From Candidatus Gastranaerophilales bacterium (GTDB lineage: Bacteria; Cyanobacteriota; Vampirovibrionia; Gastranaerophilales; Gastranaerophilaceae): DNA of 64,000 nt. Below, piece by piece: positions 16,107-26,998 of the stretch. The stretch spans positions 1-64,000 of the forward strand of contig JAQUVW010000005.1 of assembly GCA_028693235.1 (NCBI GenBank), in the 5' to 3' direction. The notes below the pieces were generated by a model, which saw nothing but the letters and a program-made list of their open reading frames with translations, ran no database searches and was not told where the DNA came from. Made by a program: the position numbers and the translations under genes. Position 1 is the first letter of the stretch, and every line of letters begins with the position of its first letter.

Positions 16107-19100
16107 TTATTCTTCATCGCCTGTAACTCTTTTTGCTCTGTAATCGGTATAACCACCTACTTTTAACAGACCTTTTTCCACTTTTCCTTGAGCAATATCA
16201 CCAATACCTGCTACTGCATTTCCGATTGTAGAAATCGGTATTCCTGTTATTGCCTCACTAAACAACGCAATAGCAGTAAATATATCAATAGGTGTTATTT
16301 CTCCACTTTTAATATGTCTTGCTATCTTATTGGTTTTTACTGCTGCAGTTGAGAACCAATCGCCACTTGACAACATATCGCCGTTGAATCCTGTAAATAT
16401 TGCATTGATGAATGAACCTGCAATCGGTATGAATGTAAATCCACCTATACAACTTCTCCAAACATCTTTGAAAATATCTTCCGGGTCTCCAGAACCCATA
16501 AAAGTTCTGATTGATAATGACGATGCCATATTAAAAATTAGAGGAAATATATATAAATACAACCCACAAAGTTTTGCCATATCCATACCTGTTTGTTTGT
16601 TAGGGTTTTGCTTAAATCTTATAACTGAATTGTATGCAGTTCTAAAATATTGCCAAGGTGTGTTTTGATAAGCAAAAAACATCTTTATTAGTGGATGTTT
16701 TGCTGCATTTCTTTGCATATTTGACAACGTGGATGGTATGCTCGATTGTTGGTCGTTTACTGTTTTTTCAATAAATATCTGAAAGGCTTGTTCTTTTGAA
16801 TATCCCTTTTTCATCAAAATATCTATGTATGGCTTGCCACCAAGAATGATTGCACCAATATCACCATATCTTATTGGTGCAGAAAATATCTCATCAAACA
16901 AATTTATTTTTGCAAATATTTTTGTTTCAAGTTGAGTTTTTAAAGCATCTGTTGAACCACCTCTTGAATATCTGTCTTTTAGATAATCATTTGACAACAT
17001 GAACTCAATATTCTTTTTCCATTCTTGAGGAGAGAATGTTTGTTTCGCAAATTCCTTTAACCATTCTGCAGTTGAAACATATTCATCACCTACTCCATAG
17101 TTCATGAAAGATAAGACCTGTTTTAATCCGACTTGAGGTTTTGCAAAAATTTGTGATTTAATTACATTATTCATGATCGTGTTATATTCTTTTTCTGCCT
17201 CTGAAATCATAGATACTTGACCACCATAAAGGTTTCCTGCTATTTGATTTTTAAATTCGTGTTGAACTTTTTCGCCCCAGATATTTGTTATCTTCTTTTG
17301 CAAATCTGAATCATTTCCGAATACTCTATTCATTAGGTCAAGTTGTTTACCCATGATAATTAAGGTGTTTGCATTTTCCATGTGGGAGAAAAGAACTTCA
17401 AGAGGGTTTGCAGGTGCTATTCTTACACCTGCCCCTGCAGTTCTTTGCTTTTGGAATTTTTGAGTAGAAAGTTGTTGAACATAATCATTGAATGGTTCAT
17501 ATATTTTTTCGTTGTTTGTTTCAGATTTTCGAGGAAAATAACCTTGGCATTTGCCAAGTTCTGTATGATATTTTTCAATATGATATTTGTTCAATCCATC
17601 ATAATATTTTTCTGCAGTGAGTTGCAGAATATCACCCATTAATTTTTCTTGAGGTGTTAGATTATCAAGTAATTGTTCAAATTCAAATCTATCAAATTGA
17701 CCTTTTGGAGGTGTTGATTCATCTCCCATGTTGGTTAGCATATCATATGAAGTAGGGTTTTTTGCTTGAATATAATAATAAAGCACTTGCATTTTTGATA
17801 AGCTTACAGGCTCATCATCCCATTCTTTATATGCAGCATCTCCATCTGGTCGTATTTGTATTGTTTGTTCTGTATAAGTTTTTCCAGTTGCTTTATCTTC
17901 TGTTGTTATTCTGTATGTGCCATTGACTTTATCTGGAGTGTATCTTTGTCTGATTTTAAATTCTGGTTTTGTCATATCAATGAACATATTGTATAATTTG
18001 ATGTTTTTAGTTGCACCCTCAAATCCAAACAATTCGGCAATTTTATTCAAAAGTTCATCTCTATCTTTTCCGACTTTGGCATCTTTTTGAGCATATAAAT
18101 AATCAAGACTGAATTTATTTTTTACAGTCTTGTTGAATATCATTTCTAATGAACTGTTTAGATTGAAGAATTTTGAGTATTCAACTTCTATTTTTGAAAC
18201 TTTTCCTCGATGTTCATTAAGTGCTTTTGCACATTCATCAACTAGATTAATTTGTTGCATTTTTCGTTCGTAGTCAATATTATCTCTGGCAACTTTTGCA
18301 GTGAATTTTGCCTGTTGAATTCTTTGAAGTAGGTTTGACAAGAATTCTGTTGAATTGTAATATGAACCATTTGCTCTGAATTCAATATACATTTTTTCTA
18401 TTGATTCATAATAATCATCTGTATTTACACCATCTGCAACATATGAAATTGCAACCTCATCATTTACTTGTGCATCATACATATCTTGTACTTGTTCAAG
18501 TGGCATTTTTGCAATGGCTCTTAATCTTTCAAAAAGTTTATTCGCAGGAAATGTATATTTTGTTCGTTTTATTCCGTTTTTCCATTCGTGAATTGTTTGC
18601 TTAACTTCTCTATCAATATCGTTAGCCATCTTTTTACGTTCAGTTACGGCATCTAAAGTTTCAGCATAATCCATAACAAAATCAAGATTACGTTCAATTT
18701 CTCTAAAAGAATTATAATCTTTAAGAGAACTGAATATTTTTTCTTTGTCATATTCAGTCATAAAATCAAGACGTTTTAAAACTGCTCTGGCGAATTCAGC
18801 AAATTGTGTTGAATAATCTCCATAGCCTTTTAGCTTTGCAGCATATATTTTTAAATCTTCTTTCGCTTGTTGAAATTTAGAAAGATTTTCATATCTGTCA
18901 ATTTCGTTTGTTTCTGATTCCCATCTTTTTAAATAATCTTCTTGAAGAAAATCTGGAATGGTTTCAACCCAATCCCAGAACGCAATCATAGAAATAGTTC
19001 TATCATGGTTTTCTTTATAAGAATCTATGATGTAATCATATTCATATGATAATCTTGTTATATCTTCATCAGAGAATTGTTCTTCATCTTCTCCCCAATA

Positions 19101-22100
19101 AAGATATTTTTTATCCATAATGACATCATACGCAGCTTGTGCAAGTTCATAATCTGCACCAGTTTCAGCATTGTCATAACTTACTCCGGGGTCGCTAAAA
19201 AACTCACCCCATTCTGGCAAAAAACCGTTACCAGAAGAATATGGGTCATCAATATTATTTACTCTTTCTTGAATATTTTCAGCTTGTTTTGTAAGGGATT
19301 TTGATTTCTTTGCACCTAAAGTCATTTGCAAATATTTTCGGTCTAAACCAAGCCCTGTTGCAAGAATATCATATGCGGTATCTCTATATCTGATTTGTGC
19401 ATCAGTCAAAGTTTGAGGCTTGATAAAATGTTCTTTTACTTCCTCATCATAATTTATTTTCAGTGCAGCATTATTTCTTGCTTTGCTTATTAAATCTTCT
19501 GCAAGTTCTTTCTGGTTTGTATATGATTTATCTCCAAGAAGTTCGTCAAAAACTTTTTTTGTTTCATCATCAAGCTCTAATTCTTGCTGCATATCTCCAA
19601 TGGTTATGCTTTTGTAAACATCGTGTAACCAATTCCTAAAATTTTCAAAGGCTTTTTTAAGAGAATATGTTGGAGCTTTACCGCTCATAACATATGCCTC
19701 AAAACCTCTTGCGAATTTTTCTTGTTGTTGCCGTGTGTATTCTTTGCCGTTGAATCTTAACCATTTGTTTAATGTGTTCAAGTGGGATGCAGATTTTGCA
19801 TCAACCTTTGCAAGTTGATTCAAGGTCATCAAATATACATGGGCAAATTCGTGCAGCAAAGTTGACTTATCAGCTTTGTTTTTCAAAAGTACGATAAGAT
19901 TTTCTTTTACTGTTCCATCAAATTCTGTGCGTTGAGTTGAAAAACCTCTGGCATTGTCTATGTCGTTTTTGTCTTGAAAATATATTTTATCTTCTGAATC
20001 TTTTATCCCTTGCAACATTTCTTTAATTGTTATCGTATTAGGGTTGAAATTTGGAGTTACATCGTTTATACTGTTATCAGATGCCGATTTCATAAGGTTG
20101 CCCTGTTCTACAGGTGAAGTACTGGAAATCGGTGTCTTTTTGTCTATAATGACATCATAAACATTTGCAGATTTTATATTGAACAAATTTTCTTTTTCGT
20201 TGTTTTCTGCAGAAATTCTGATTGTATATATCATATTATTTATTTTTACTGGAACATAAAATCTGAAATAATTATCTACATTCGGCTTTCCGTTAGGGTC
20301 ATTATTAGGTTCACTATCAATCAGAACTGCATTTTCAAGCAGCTTTGTTATACTATCTACTGCCGTTATTCTTGCAGCTTTGTTTTTTATTTCAACTTTA
20401 CTTGAGCCTGCAATGTGGTCTGGAACTAATACGTCATTTTTGCCAACTCTTTTTGAACGTGCAATAAATTTAAAGATAGCTTTTTTGTCTTTAGATTTAA
20501 TTGCCGTTTTTCCAACTAAAGACCAAATGTAATTTTTCAAGTCTTTTTTTGTTAAATTTTGAGCAGCAGAAAAATTTGATGTCAAATCAACAACATCAAT
20601 TTTTTGATTCGGATTAATACCTGCAATCATTGCAGATTGATAATAAGTTTTCAAAATATTTACGGCTTTATCATCAAAAACAACATAACATTCACCATCG
20701 ACTTTGCCATCATATTTTATACCTTTAATATTACTCTCGTTCAATTCCATAGATGCATCTTGATAACTTCCTGCATCTTCTGATAAATATTGATATATTT
20801 CTTTGCCTGTTTGATTATTATCAATAGCACTTTTTAAACGTGGATAATCATCTGCGAGTTCTTTCAAATTTGTTTTAACATTTTCAGATTGTTCGCTAAA
20901 TGTTTTATCTTCATCAAGCATCAAATTATCTTCTGGTATGTCAACCTCAAATAATTGCCCCTCATCAATTTCAATTCCATCTATATTTATGCTATCAATT
21001 TCATAATCAATAACATTCTTGAAATTATCTGCTTCTTTTTCCCACCATTGTGGATTGTTAGAAATTTTTGCTTGATTTCTAAATTCATTTTCTTTTTCTT
21101 TATAAAATTTGATAGTATCTTTTTTGCCATATTTTTTCAATCTATAAAGCAATGTAAAAAAGTTGCCGTCCTCATTTGTGTAAATTTCACCTTTATAATT
21201 GACCTTTGCCTCATTTTTCGTAAGGCTTTTTCTATATATCTCTGATACTTCTTTATTGCCCGCAAAATATAACCCCCAACCATGAGCTTGAGCACCCTCT
21301 CCAGTTCCGATATTTTCTGTAGAAAATTCATCAAACTTGTGAGGTGTTCCATGATATGCTGATTGATAATAAACGTTGTTATCATATTCTTTATTTGAAC
21401 GTGCAAGATATTCATCTATTGTTCCGGATTTTTCTGCCTTGATAGGATTAAAATCTATTGTCCTTTCAATTCCATTATTATCGGTCAATTTTATTGCAGC
21501 AGAATTAAGCATATTGAACGCATCATCTTCACGCATAGAACCTGAATATTGTATCAATACATCTAAATCAGAACTTTCTTTGTTAGTTCCTTTTGTGTAA
21601 CTGCCGTATAATTTCAAATCTTCGAGGTTGAACTCATCTTCTGAAACGGAATTCTCTGATAAAATGCTTTTAACATCGCCTAAAAACATTGATTCCATTT
21701 CTTCTTTAGAAGAACCAAAATCTTTTGAAATATTATTGTTATCAAGTTGATAATAGATATTAGGATTTTCACTGTCAAAAGTTCCTTGATTGTTTACAGA
21801 TTTTATTTGTTCGGGGTTAAATACTACATATTCAGAATGGCTGCCATCAACTATTACTCCGTCATAACCAAGTTCTTTTAAATTATTTGTGAATTGCTCT
21901 GTATTTTCAGAGATATAAAATAACGCATTATCAGCTACGGTTGCCCCACCAATATCCGAATAATCATTGCTAGAACCACATAGCTTTTTAATTTCTTCTA
22001 TGCTAGTTTTATTATTTACAACAAAAGGATTTTTTAAATTCAAATAATAAGAACTAACATTATTACCATATTCATTTGAATATTCAATCTCTTTCGTAAA

Positions 22101-24251
22101 ATAAAAACCTTTTCCAAAAAATGACTTATGATTTTTTTCTATTTTAGATTTATCAAAAGTATCAAATTCAGCATTTGTTCCGTGGTAAACCGCTAACGGC
22201 TTACCACTTTTATCAACAACCTTTGAATCACCAAACCAATTTTTGAAGTATTTGCTATCTGTGCCTTTTTCTTGCCATTCTTTTGCTGCATCTGCCTCTT
22301 GTCCTTTTTCTGCCCCTGCAGTTTCGATTGCATCTTGATTATATTGAACTCCACCTTTTAAGAATTTTTTAGCAGAATCTACGTCCATTGATTGGATATT
22401 TAATTTCATCAAGTCCTCAATATCGTCAATACTTTTGCCAGTAATGCGAGCCATTGAAACCATTGCTTGTGTCATTATTTCTGATTCTGATTTTGCAACT
22501 TCTTTTTCTCTGCCAACATTCAAAGATTGAGTAAATAATCTGTTTCTTAATGTAGCAATCTTTTGAGAATCTGCGGCACTGATTCTTTGATTTTCGTTTT
22601 CTTTAAAATTCTTTAAAGCATTTCTGATTTCAAGTTCAGATGCAGAATTAAAAAACTCATCACTTGTTGCACTATCAATTCCGTTCGCCTCGAATTTTTC
22701 TCGCAAAATTTGTTCAGCAAGAGATTGAGAACCCATAATTCTTACAAGACCTTGGTCAAGATAAAATTCTTCTGGAGAGTACAATCTTTTATTTGCCCTA
22801 TCTGCAAGTTTGTGTAATTCTCTTTTTTGTGATTGTTTTTCAAATTCTTTAGCAGTTTTTGATGCAGAACCCATAACTGCATGAGTTCCTGCACTTGTTG
22901 CAGCAAAAGACAATGCCTCGCTTGCCCATTGACTTGGGTCATTAGCATACAAGACATTATTTAAAAATCCATCAATATTATATTCTTCAAGACCATTTAT
23001 GCCGAATGTTTGGCATAAAAATCTGTTTAAGAGTTCTTCTCCCATTTCTTCGACTACGCCGTCATAGCCGTATTTCTTTAAGACTTCACCTGCAGGTCTA
23101 CCGAATTGAGATGAAACAAGTTTATCAAAACTTTTGAAAAAACTTTCTGGTAATTTATTTCTAATTGGTTTTGCAAAATATTTTGAAATTGGTGCAAACA
23201 TCCATCCTGCAGTTTCTGTCATGATATCGAATGTTGTATCACATAGTGCTTTCATTATTGATAGCCCAATATTTTCAGAATCAAGAAAAGTTGCATCTCC
23301 TGCATCTGTAACATATACACCAGTTGATAATTGTCTATCGGCAATATTTCTTACAAACTGTTGAGGCATTCTTGTTAAAGCTGCTTTTGCAGAAGTTCCA
23401 ACAATCTTTGGAGTAGCTTTCAAACCCTCTTTTAATATTGTTTTTGTTCCAAGATTTTTGATGGCATTCGTTGTTCCGGATTTCAAAACATTTTCAAATT
23501 CTGTTTTGCCTATTTCTTTCAATGCTGCTTTTGATAATTCTTTTTTTACTCCTGTCATTGTGGATTTTACTGCAGCATCTTTTATTGCTTTTTCTGTTGC
23601 AATTTTTGCAGCTTTTTTTGCCCCCATTGTTGATAATGTTTTTGCTAATACCCCAAAACCCATACCCTCTGGCATCGTTGCAATAGCACCTGCAAACTCT
23701 CCCATATAAGGGATTGATGACATAAGAATATCAAGTCCACTGCCTGCTATTGTATGACCACCACGAACTTCTAACTCTTTAGTATCCCTAAGAAAATCAA
23801 CAAGCAATTCTTTTTCTACATCTGAAACTTGCTCACCATTTTTTATTTTACGCAAAGTGTTGGCATTTCTTACTGCTATTGTTGCCTCTGCAGAAGAACC
23901 TGCGTATGGAATCATTTCCCATTTCTTCTTTTTTTGCCACGTTTCAGCAATACCCATTTTGCCCATGGATTTCCATCTTTCAATTTCGTCTGGAGTTGCC
24001 ACATTTAATTGAGAAAACCATTCTGGCATTTTTGAATATTCGTTATATTCATTCATCGCAAAATCTGGAACGGTAGGAATGTTATTTATTGCATTTTGAT
24101 TCACATTTTTTATTTTTTGTTTTTTGGATTCATTATCTAAATAAATCTCATAGTCTGATTTGATTTCATCTAAATCGCTTTCAATATTTTTATTACTTTG
24201 CTCGTAGTGAGCAAAAGTGGGCTGATTGTATTTTTCTTCTAAATATGCCAT
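16107..24251 (-). CDS. Giant polyvalent ejection protein with ART, NTase and metallopeptidase motifs
   Basis: 2714 residues, probably packaged and injected with the genome. In order: a hydrophobic N-terminal region (about 165-215); a first ADP-ribosyltransferase-like domain near 670-835 (AVYHGTNAEFDTF, GKGFYFT); a nucleotidyltransferase motif near 880 (YGSYTKGTNKESSDLDVLI); a second ART-like domain near 965-1210 (AYHGTPHKF, GWGLYFAG); a polyvalent-associated domain near 1220-1380; a zincin motif HEFAH near 1467; long coiled coils; and a hydrophobic C-terminus near 2540-2680. This mix is typical of phage polyvalent proteins, thought to modify host targets on entry. It takes the position of T7 gp16. 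No RNA polymerase motifs are seen. Confidence 0.85.
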   Translation of the reverse strand: MAYLEEKYNQPTFAHYEQSNKNIESDLDEIKSDYEIYLDNESKKQKIKNVNQNAINNIPTVPDFAMNEYNEYSKMPEWFSQLNVATPDEIERWKSMGKMGIAETWQKKKKWEMIPYAGSSAEATIAVRNANTLRKIKNGEQVSDVEKELLVDFLRDTKELEVRGGHTIAGSGLDILMSSIPYMGEFAGAIATMPEGMGFGVLAKTLSTMGAKKAAKIATEKAIKDAAVKSTMTGVKKELSKAALKEIGKTEFENVLKSGTTNAIKNLGTKTILKEGLKATPKIVGTSAKAALTRMPQQFVRNIADRQLSTGVYVTDAGDATFLDSENIGLSIMKALCDTTFDIMTETAGWMFAPISKYFAKPIRNKLPESFFKSFDKLVSSQFGRPAGEVLKKYGYDGVVEEMGEELLNRFLCQTFGINGLEEYNIDGFLNNVLYANDPSQWASEALSFAATSAGTHAVMGSASKTAKEFEKQSQKRELHKLADRANKRLYSPEEFYLDQGLVRIMGSQSLAEQILREKFEANGIDSATSDEFFNSASELEIRNALKNFKENENQRISAADSQKIATLRNRLFTQSLNVGREKEVAKSESEIMTQAMVSMARITGKSIDDIEDLMKLNIQSMDVDSAKKFLKGGVQYNQDAIETAGAEKGQEADAAKEWQEKGTDSKYFKNWFGDSKVVDKSGKPLAVYHGTNAEFDTFDKSKIEKNHKSFFGKGFYFTKEIEYSNEYGNNVSSYYLNLKNPFVVNNKTSIEEIKKLCGSSNDYSDIGGATVADNALFYISENTEQFTNNLKELGYDGVIVDGSHSEYVVFNPEQIKSVNNQGTFDSENPNIYYQLDNNNISKDFGSSKEEMESMFLGDVKSILSENSVSEDEFNLEDLKLYGSYTKGTNKESSDLDVLIQYSGSMREDDAFNMLNSAAIKLTDNNGIERTIDFNPIKAEKSGTIDEYLARSNKEYDNNVYYQSAYHGTPHKFDEFSTENIGTGEGAQAHGWGLYFAGNKEVSEIYRKSLTKNEAKVNYKGEIYTNEDGNFFTLLYRLKKYGKKDTIKFYKEKENEFRNQAKISNNPQWWEKEADNFKNVIDYEIDSINIDGIEIDEGQLFEVDIPEDNLMLDEDKTFSEQSENVKTNLKELADDYPRLKSAIDNNQTGKEIYQYLSEDAGSYQDASMELNESNIKGIKYDGKVDGECYVVFDDKAVNILKTYYQSAMIAGINPNQKIDVVDLTSNFSAAQNLTKKDLKNYIWSLVGKTAIKSKDKKAIFKFIARSKRVGKNDVLVPDHIAGSSKVEIKNKAARITAVDSITKLLENAVLIDSEPNNDPNGKPNVDNYFRFYVPVKINNMIYTIRISAENNEKENLFNIKSANVYDVIIDKKTPISSTSPVEQGNLMKSASDNSINDVTPNFNPNTITIKEMLQGIKDSEDKIYFQDKNDIDNARGFSTQRTEFDGTVKENLIVLLKNKADKSTLLHEFAHVYLMTLNQLAKVDAKSASHLNTLNKWLRFNGKEYTRQQQEKFARGFEAYVMSGKAPTYSLKKAFENFRNWLHDVYKSITIGDMQQELELDDETKKVFDELLGDKSYTNQKELAEDLISKARNNAALKINYDEEVKEHFIKPQTLTDAQIRYRDTAYDILATGLGLDRKYLQMTLGAKKSKSLTKQAENIQERVNNIDDPYSSGNGFLPEWGEFFSDPGVSYDNAETGADYELAQAAYDVIMDKKYLYWGEDEEQFSDEDITRLSYEYDYIIDSYKENHDRTISMIAFWDWVETIPDFLQEDYLKRWESETNEIDRYENLSKFQQAKEDLKIYAAKLKGYGDYSTQFAEFARAVLKRLDFMTEYDKEKIFSSLKDYNSFREIERNLDFVMDYAETLDAVTERKKMANDIDREVKQTIHEWKNGIKRTKYTFPANKLFERLRAIAKMPLEQVQDMYDAQVNDEVAISYVADGVNTDDYYESIEKMYIEFRANGSYYNSTEFLSNLLQRIQQAKFTAKVARDNIDYERKMQQINLVDECAKALNEHRGKVSKIEVEYSKFFNLNSSLEMIFNKTVKNKFSLDYLYAQKDAKVGKDRDELLNKIAELFGFEGATKNIKLYNMFIDMTKPEFKIRQRYTPDKVNGTYRITTEDKATGKTYTEQTIQIRPDGDAAYKEWDDEPVSLSKMQVLYYYIQAKNPTSYDMLTNMGDESTPPKGQFDRFEFEQLLDNLTPQEKLMGDILQLTAEKYYDGLNKYHIEKYHTELGKCQGYFPRKSETNNEKIYEPFNDYVQQLSTQKFQKQRTAGAGVRIAPANPLEVLFSHMENANTLIIMGKQLDLMNRVFGNDSDLQKKITNIWGEKVQHEFKNQIAGNLYGGQVSMISEAEKEYNTIMNNVIKSQIFAKPQVGLKQVLSFMNYGVGDEYVSTAEWLKEFAKQTFSPQEWKKNIEFMLSNDYLKDRYSRGGSTDALKTQLETKIFAKINLFDEIFSAPIRYGDIGAIILGGKPYIDILMKKGYSKEQAFQIFIEKTVNDQQSSIPSTLSNMQRNAAKHPLIKMFFAYQNTPWQYFRTAYNSVIRFKQNPNKQTGMDMAKLCGLYLYIFPLIFNMASSLSIRTFMGSGDPEDIFKDVWRSCIGGFTFIPIAGSFINAIFTGFNGDMLSSGDWFSTAAVKTNKIARHIKSGEITPIDIFTAIALFSEAITGIPISTIGNAVAGIGDIAQGKVEKGLLKVGGYTDYRAKRVTGDEE

Positions 24252-24265
24252 TGTTTTTGTCCTTA

Positions 24266-26488
24266 TTATTTTTTTGCCGTCATATATGTAGGTCTGTTGA
24301 TTGCAGGGTGAGAACCATTTCCTTGAGTTGTACCACCAAATCTTGTATCAAGAACAATATCAAGATGGTTCTCATGATTAGTTCCATGCTTCCTGTCGTA
24401 TTCTCTTAAATCAACTATTTTGGGATTACGGTCTGCATAATTCAATTTAGGAGTTCCACCGAATTTTTTTAATAGAATAGGGTCTGATGTTCCTATTTTA
24501 GCAACTTGAGGTAATTTTAATATTTCGGTTGTTGCCATTGTTCTTTTTTCTGGGATTTTATGTTCAGACATTGACACATCAAGTTTATACCCTTTTCCAT
24601 GTCCACCGGGATTTCCTGCTCTGTATCGTGCACCATCAACATAAGTGAATTTCATTCCCAATCTTCTGCCCAGTTCTGGAAGTGCAACATCAGCAGTATA
24701 AGTCAATACTTTTGTTTCACCTTTTTTCGGAATAGTTGCATTTATTTCATATGTGATATTTGTAGTATTATTAATTCGTTCCCAAGCTTTTTGTTTGTAT
24801 TCATTTTCGATAGAGTTATATATTTTTTTACACATACTGTGTATTTCTTCTTGCTTTGGTTCTCGTTTTTCTTGTTGCTTGAAAATAGTATATTCTTTTG
24901 CCAACATGCTATATGCTTGATATTCTTTTTTCTTATCATTGTACAGTTTTGCAAGTTCTTTACTTCTTATGCCGGCACGTCCTAATAATTCTTTTGATTC
25001 ATCAATATTTTTATTTTTAGCATTAGCATCTTTGTAATTCATTGCATTTATAAAATCACCAATTTGTTTATCGGTTATGTTCTTTACATTAAAAGCAGAA
25101 CCTTGTCTGCGTTCAATTTCTGACAAAGTTTTTACCAATCCATCTTGAATATCGCTAGAGTGCAATCCACCGGGAGCTTGAGTGCCAAAAGGAATGAAAA
25201 ACTTTTTTATTGCTTTTTTTAATCCAGCCTCTGGCGTATATTGAACATCTGCACCTGTCCTTTGCATTTCTTTTATTTTCTGATATTGCTCTTTGTTTAA
25301 CATATAAAGAGCAGGATTTTCTTTTAAAAACTCCTCATGATTAGTTGCTGCCATATCTAGCAAATAGTTATAATCAGCCCAGTTATCGCCTGCTCCATTA
25401 AGTTCTTGAGCCGTTTTTAAGTTATTATAAATCTTTATTTTTGCATCAAACGATAAATCTGAACGATTAACTGCAGCCATAACATCACCTATTTGCTGAC
25501 CGTTATCCAATCGGGTAAACACTTCCTGCATAATCTGATCGCCAACAATTCTATCGTTTTCATCCTTAACGGCTGTATTCTGTCTTTTTAATCTTGTGTA
25601 TTCTCCTTCTACTGCATTACGAGTTTGAGGATCTTTTATATCATTTATTTTTTTATATGCATCAGCCATTGGCAAGCCTACAAGTGCCGATGCAGTTGTT
25701 CTTGCTGTGTATGATAATTGGTTATCTTTTACTGCATTTATAAAATTTGGTAATCTTTCCGGGTTGATTTCAGCTTTGTGTTTGTTTAGATAATCTGTTG
25801 CTTTTAATGAACCCTCTGCAAGATATGCTGATAAAACCTCCTCATGAACATTTGATAAGAATTCTTTTTTCTCAAGTGCAACTGTTGCAGCATCTTTGTG
25901 CTGAATTTCTGCTTGCCAATCAATCAACTGATAACCTGTTGTAATTTGTTTATCAACATCAGCAGGTGTGTTTCTTGAATTAACGGCAGATGTTACAGCA
26001 TTTGTTAGTCCGTTTTTTGCCTCTGCGTTAGAATAGTTTATACCCTCTTGAAAATCGTGTCTATTTACTTGTGCTTGAACACGTTCACGCATTCTTTGCA
26101 TATCTGCTCTGAATCTATTTGCATTTGCAGGGTTTAATCCTGCCGTTGCAATTTTATCATTCATTTCTTTATCAAAGTCTGCAAGAATATTTGCCGATTG
26201 ACCGTATGCATCTTTACCTTTTTTATAGAAATATCCTTTTTCTTTATCATACAATTTGTCTTGTTCCCATTGTGATTCAAGATTTGATATTTCTACCATT
26301 TTTGTTTGGTCAATCATATTCTTTATTTCAAGAACGGCATCACCAGTATTTTGAACTGCAGCAGCAAGTTTATTCCCTGCTTGTGCAATATTGCCACCAA
26401 ACATATTTATATCAGTTTGCACTTGTTCATATGGAGTGTCAACAGGTTGTGCTTTTACTTCTCTTTGATATTGTGGAACTGTTACCAT
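24266..26488 (-). CDS. Internal virion (ejection) protein with M15-like C-terminal domain
   Basis: 740 residues, mostly helical and coiled coil through about residue 600 (ANRFRADMQRMRERVQAQVN near 130), as in gp15-like internal core proteins. The last 130 residues differ: GGHGKGYKLDVS near 630 fits the HxxGxxxD metal-binding pattern of M15 peptidases, and NHENHLDIVLD near 707 resembles their second block, though the last ligand is aspartate where histidine is usual. A cell-wall-cutting function during ejection is plausible but may be degenerate. The start overlaps the stop of the preceding gene. Confidence 0.7.
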   Translation of the reverse strand: MVTVPQYQREVKAQPVDTPYEQVQTDINMFGGNIAQAGNKLAAAVQNTGDAVLEIKNMIDQTKMVEISNLESQWEQDKLYDKEKGYFYKKGKDAYGQSANILADFDKEMNDKIATAGLNPANANRFRADMQRMRERVQAQVNRHDFQEGINYSNAEAKNGLTNAVTSAVNSRNTPADVDKQITTGYQLIDWQAEIQHKDAATVALEKKEFLSNVHEEVLSAYLAEGSLKATDYLNKHKAEINPERLPNFINAVKDNQLSYTARTTASALVGLPMADAYKKINDIKDPQTRNAVEGEYTRLKRQNTAVKDENDRIVGDQIMQEVFTRLDNGQQIGDVMAAVNRSDLSFDAKIKIYNNLKTAQELNGAGDNWADYNYLLDMAATNHEEFLKENPALYMLNKEQYQKIKEMQRTGADVQYTPEAGLKKAIKKFFIPFGTQAPGGLHSSDIQDGLVKTLSEIERRQGSAFNVKNITDKQIGDFINAMNYKDANAKNKNIDESKELLGRAGIRSKELAKLYNDKKKEYQAYSMLAKEYTIFKQQEKREPKQEEIHSMCKKIYNSIENEYKQKAWERINNTTNITYEINATIPKKGETKVLTYTADVALPELGRRLGMKFTYVDGARYRAGNPGGHGKGYKLDVSMSEHKIPEKRTMATTEILKLPQVAKIGTSDPILLKKFGGTPKLNYADRNPKIVDLREYDRKHGTNHENHLDIVLDTRFGGTTQGNGSHPAINRPTYMTAKK

Positions 26489-26997
26489 TAATTCAATCCT
26501 CTCGTTTCTCTCAATCTGTAAAATATTTCATAATTTTCTGGAACATTTACGGATTTAAGGATGTTTTTGTCAATTACTGTTTTGTTTATTTCGCTTGATG
26601 GAAATCTATATCCGAATTTCTTTAGCCAATTTTTTGCAATATAATTTTCTTTGTGCATAAAGTTGTATGTTAGCCAATATTTTTGGTCGAATTTATTTAT
26701 TTCAAGTTTTAAATTTTTGAGCAAACATATTTGATGTTTTGTTATTTCTGGAGTTGACAACATCCAGACAACACCTATACCTTGACCCATATCAACAATT
26801 CCGCCCATTACTGCAGGGATATTTTGGTTTTTTGTACAACCGATAACAAAATAATCTTTTCTTTCAAAAAGTTCTTTCAAAAAATTTTGTTTAAAATCTA
26901 CACCTCTTGATTCAATGACTTCGTGCAAATCTTCTGGTCGCAAATTGTCTAAAATATATTCAATCTTTTTTTTTGTTTTTACTTTTCTATATAGCAT
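26488..26997 (-). CDS. gp13-like internal virion protein with GNAT-type fold
   Basis: 169 residues between the tail nozzle and the ejection proteins, the same place as T7 gp13. The pattern of an N-terminal helix pair, a central strand set with GGIVDMGQGIGVVWML, and a late helix-strand (AKNWLKKFGYRF) matches the acetyltransferase-like DUF2833 family of internal virion proteins. No acetyl-CoA pyrophosphate loop (Q/RxxGxG/A) is evident, so a structural role is more likely than catalysis. Confidence 0.65.
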   Translation of the reverse strand: MLYRKVKTKKKIEYILDNLRPEDLHEVIESRGVDFKQNFLKELFERKDYFVIGCTKNQNIPAVMGGIVDMGQGIGVVWMLSTPEITKHQICLLKNLKLEINKFDQKYWLTYNFMHKENYIAKNWLKKFGYRFPSSEINKTVIDKNILKSVNVPENYEIFYRLRETRGLN

Positions 26998-26998
26998 T

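Noticed and set aside
23458-23709. Plus-strand frames opposite the giant ejection protein
   Set aside because: They are hydrophobic shadows of the lysine- and alanine-rich coding strand without ribosome binding sites.
16107-24251. N4-like virion RNA polymerase
   Set aside because: The size and position suggested it, but no polymerase motifs were visible, whereas ART-like, nucleotidyltransferase and zincin motifs were.
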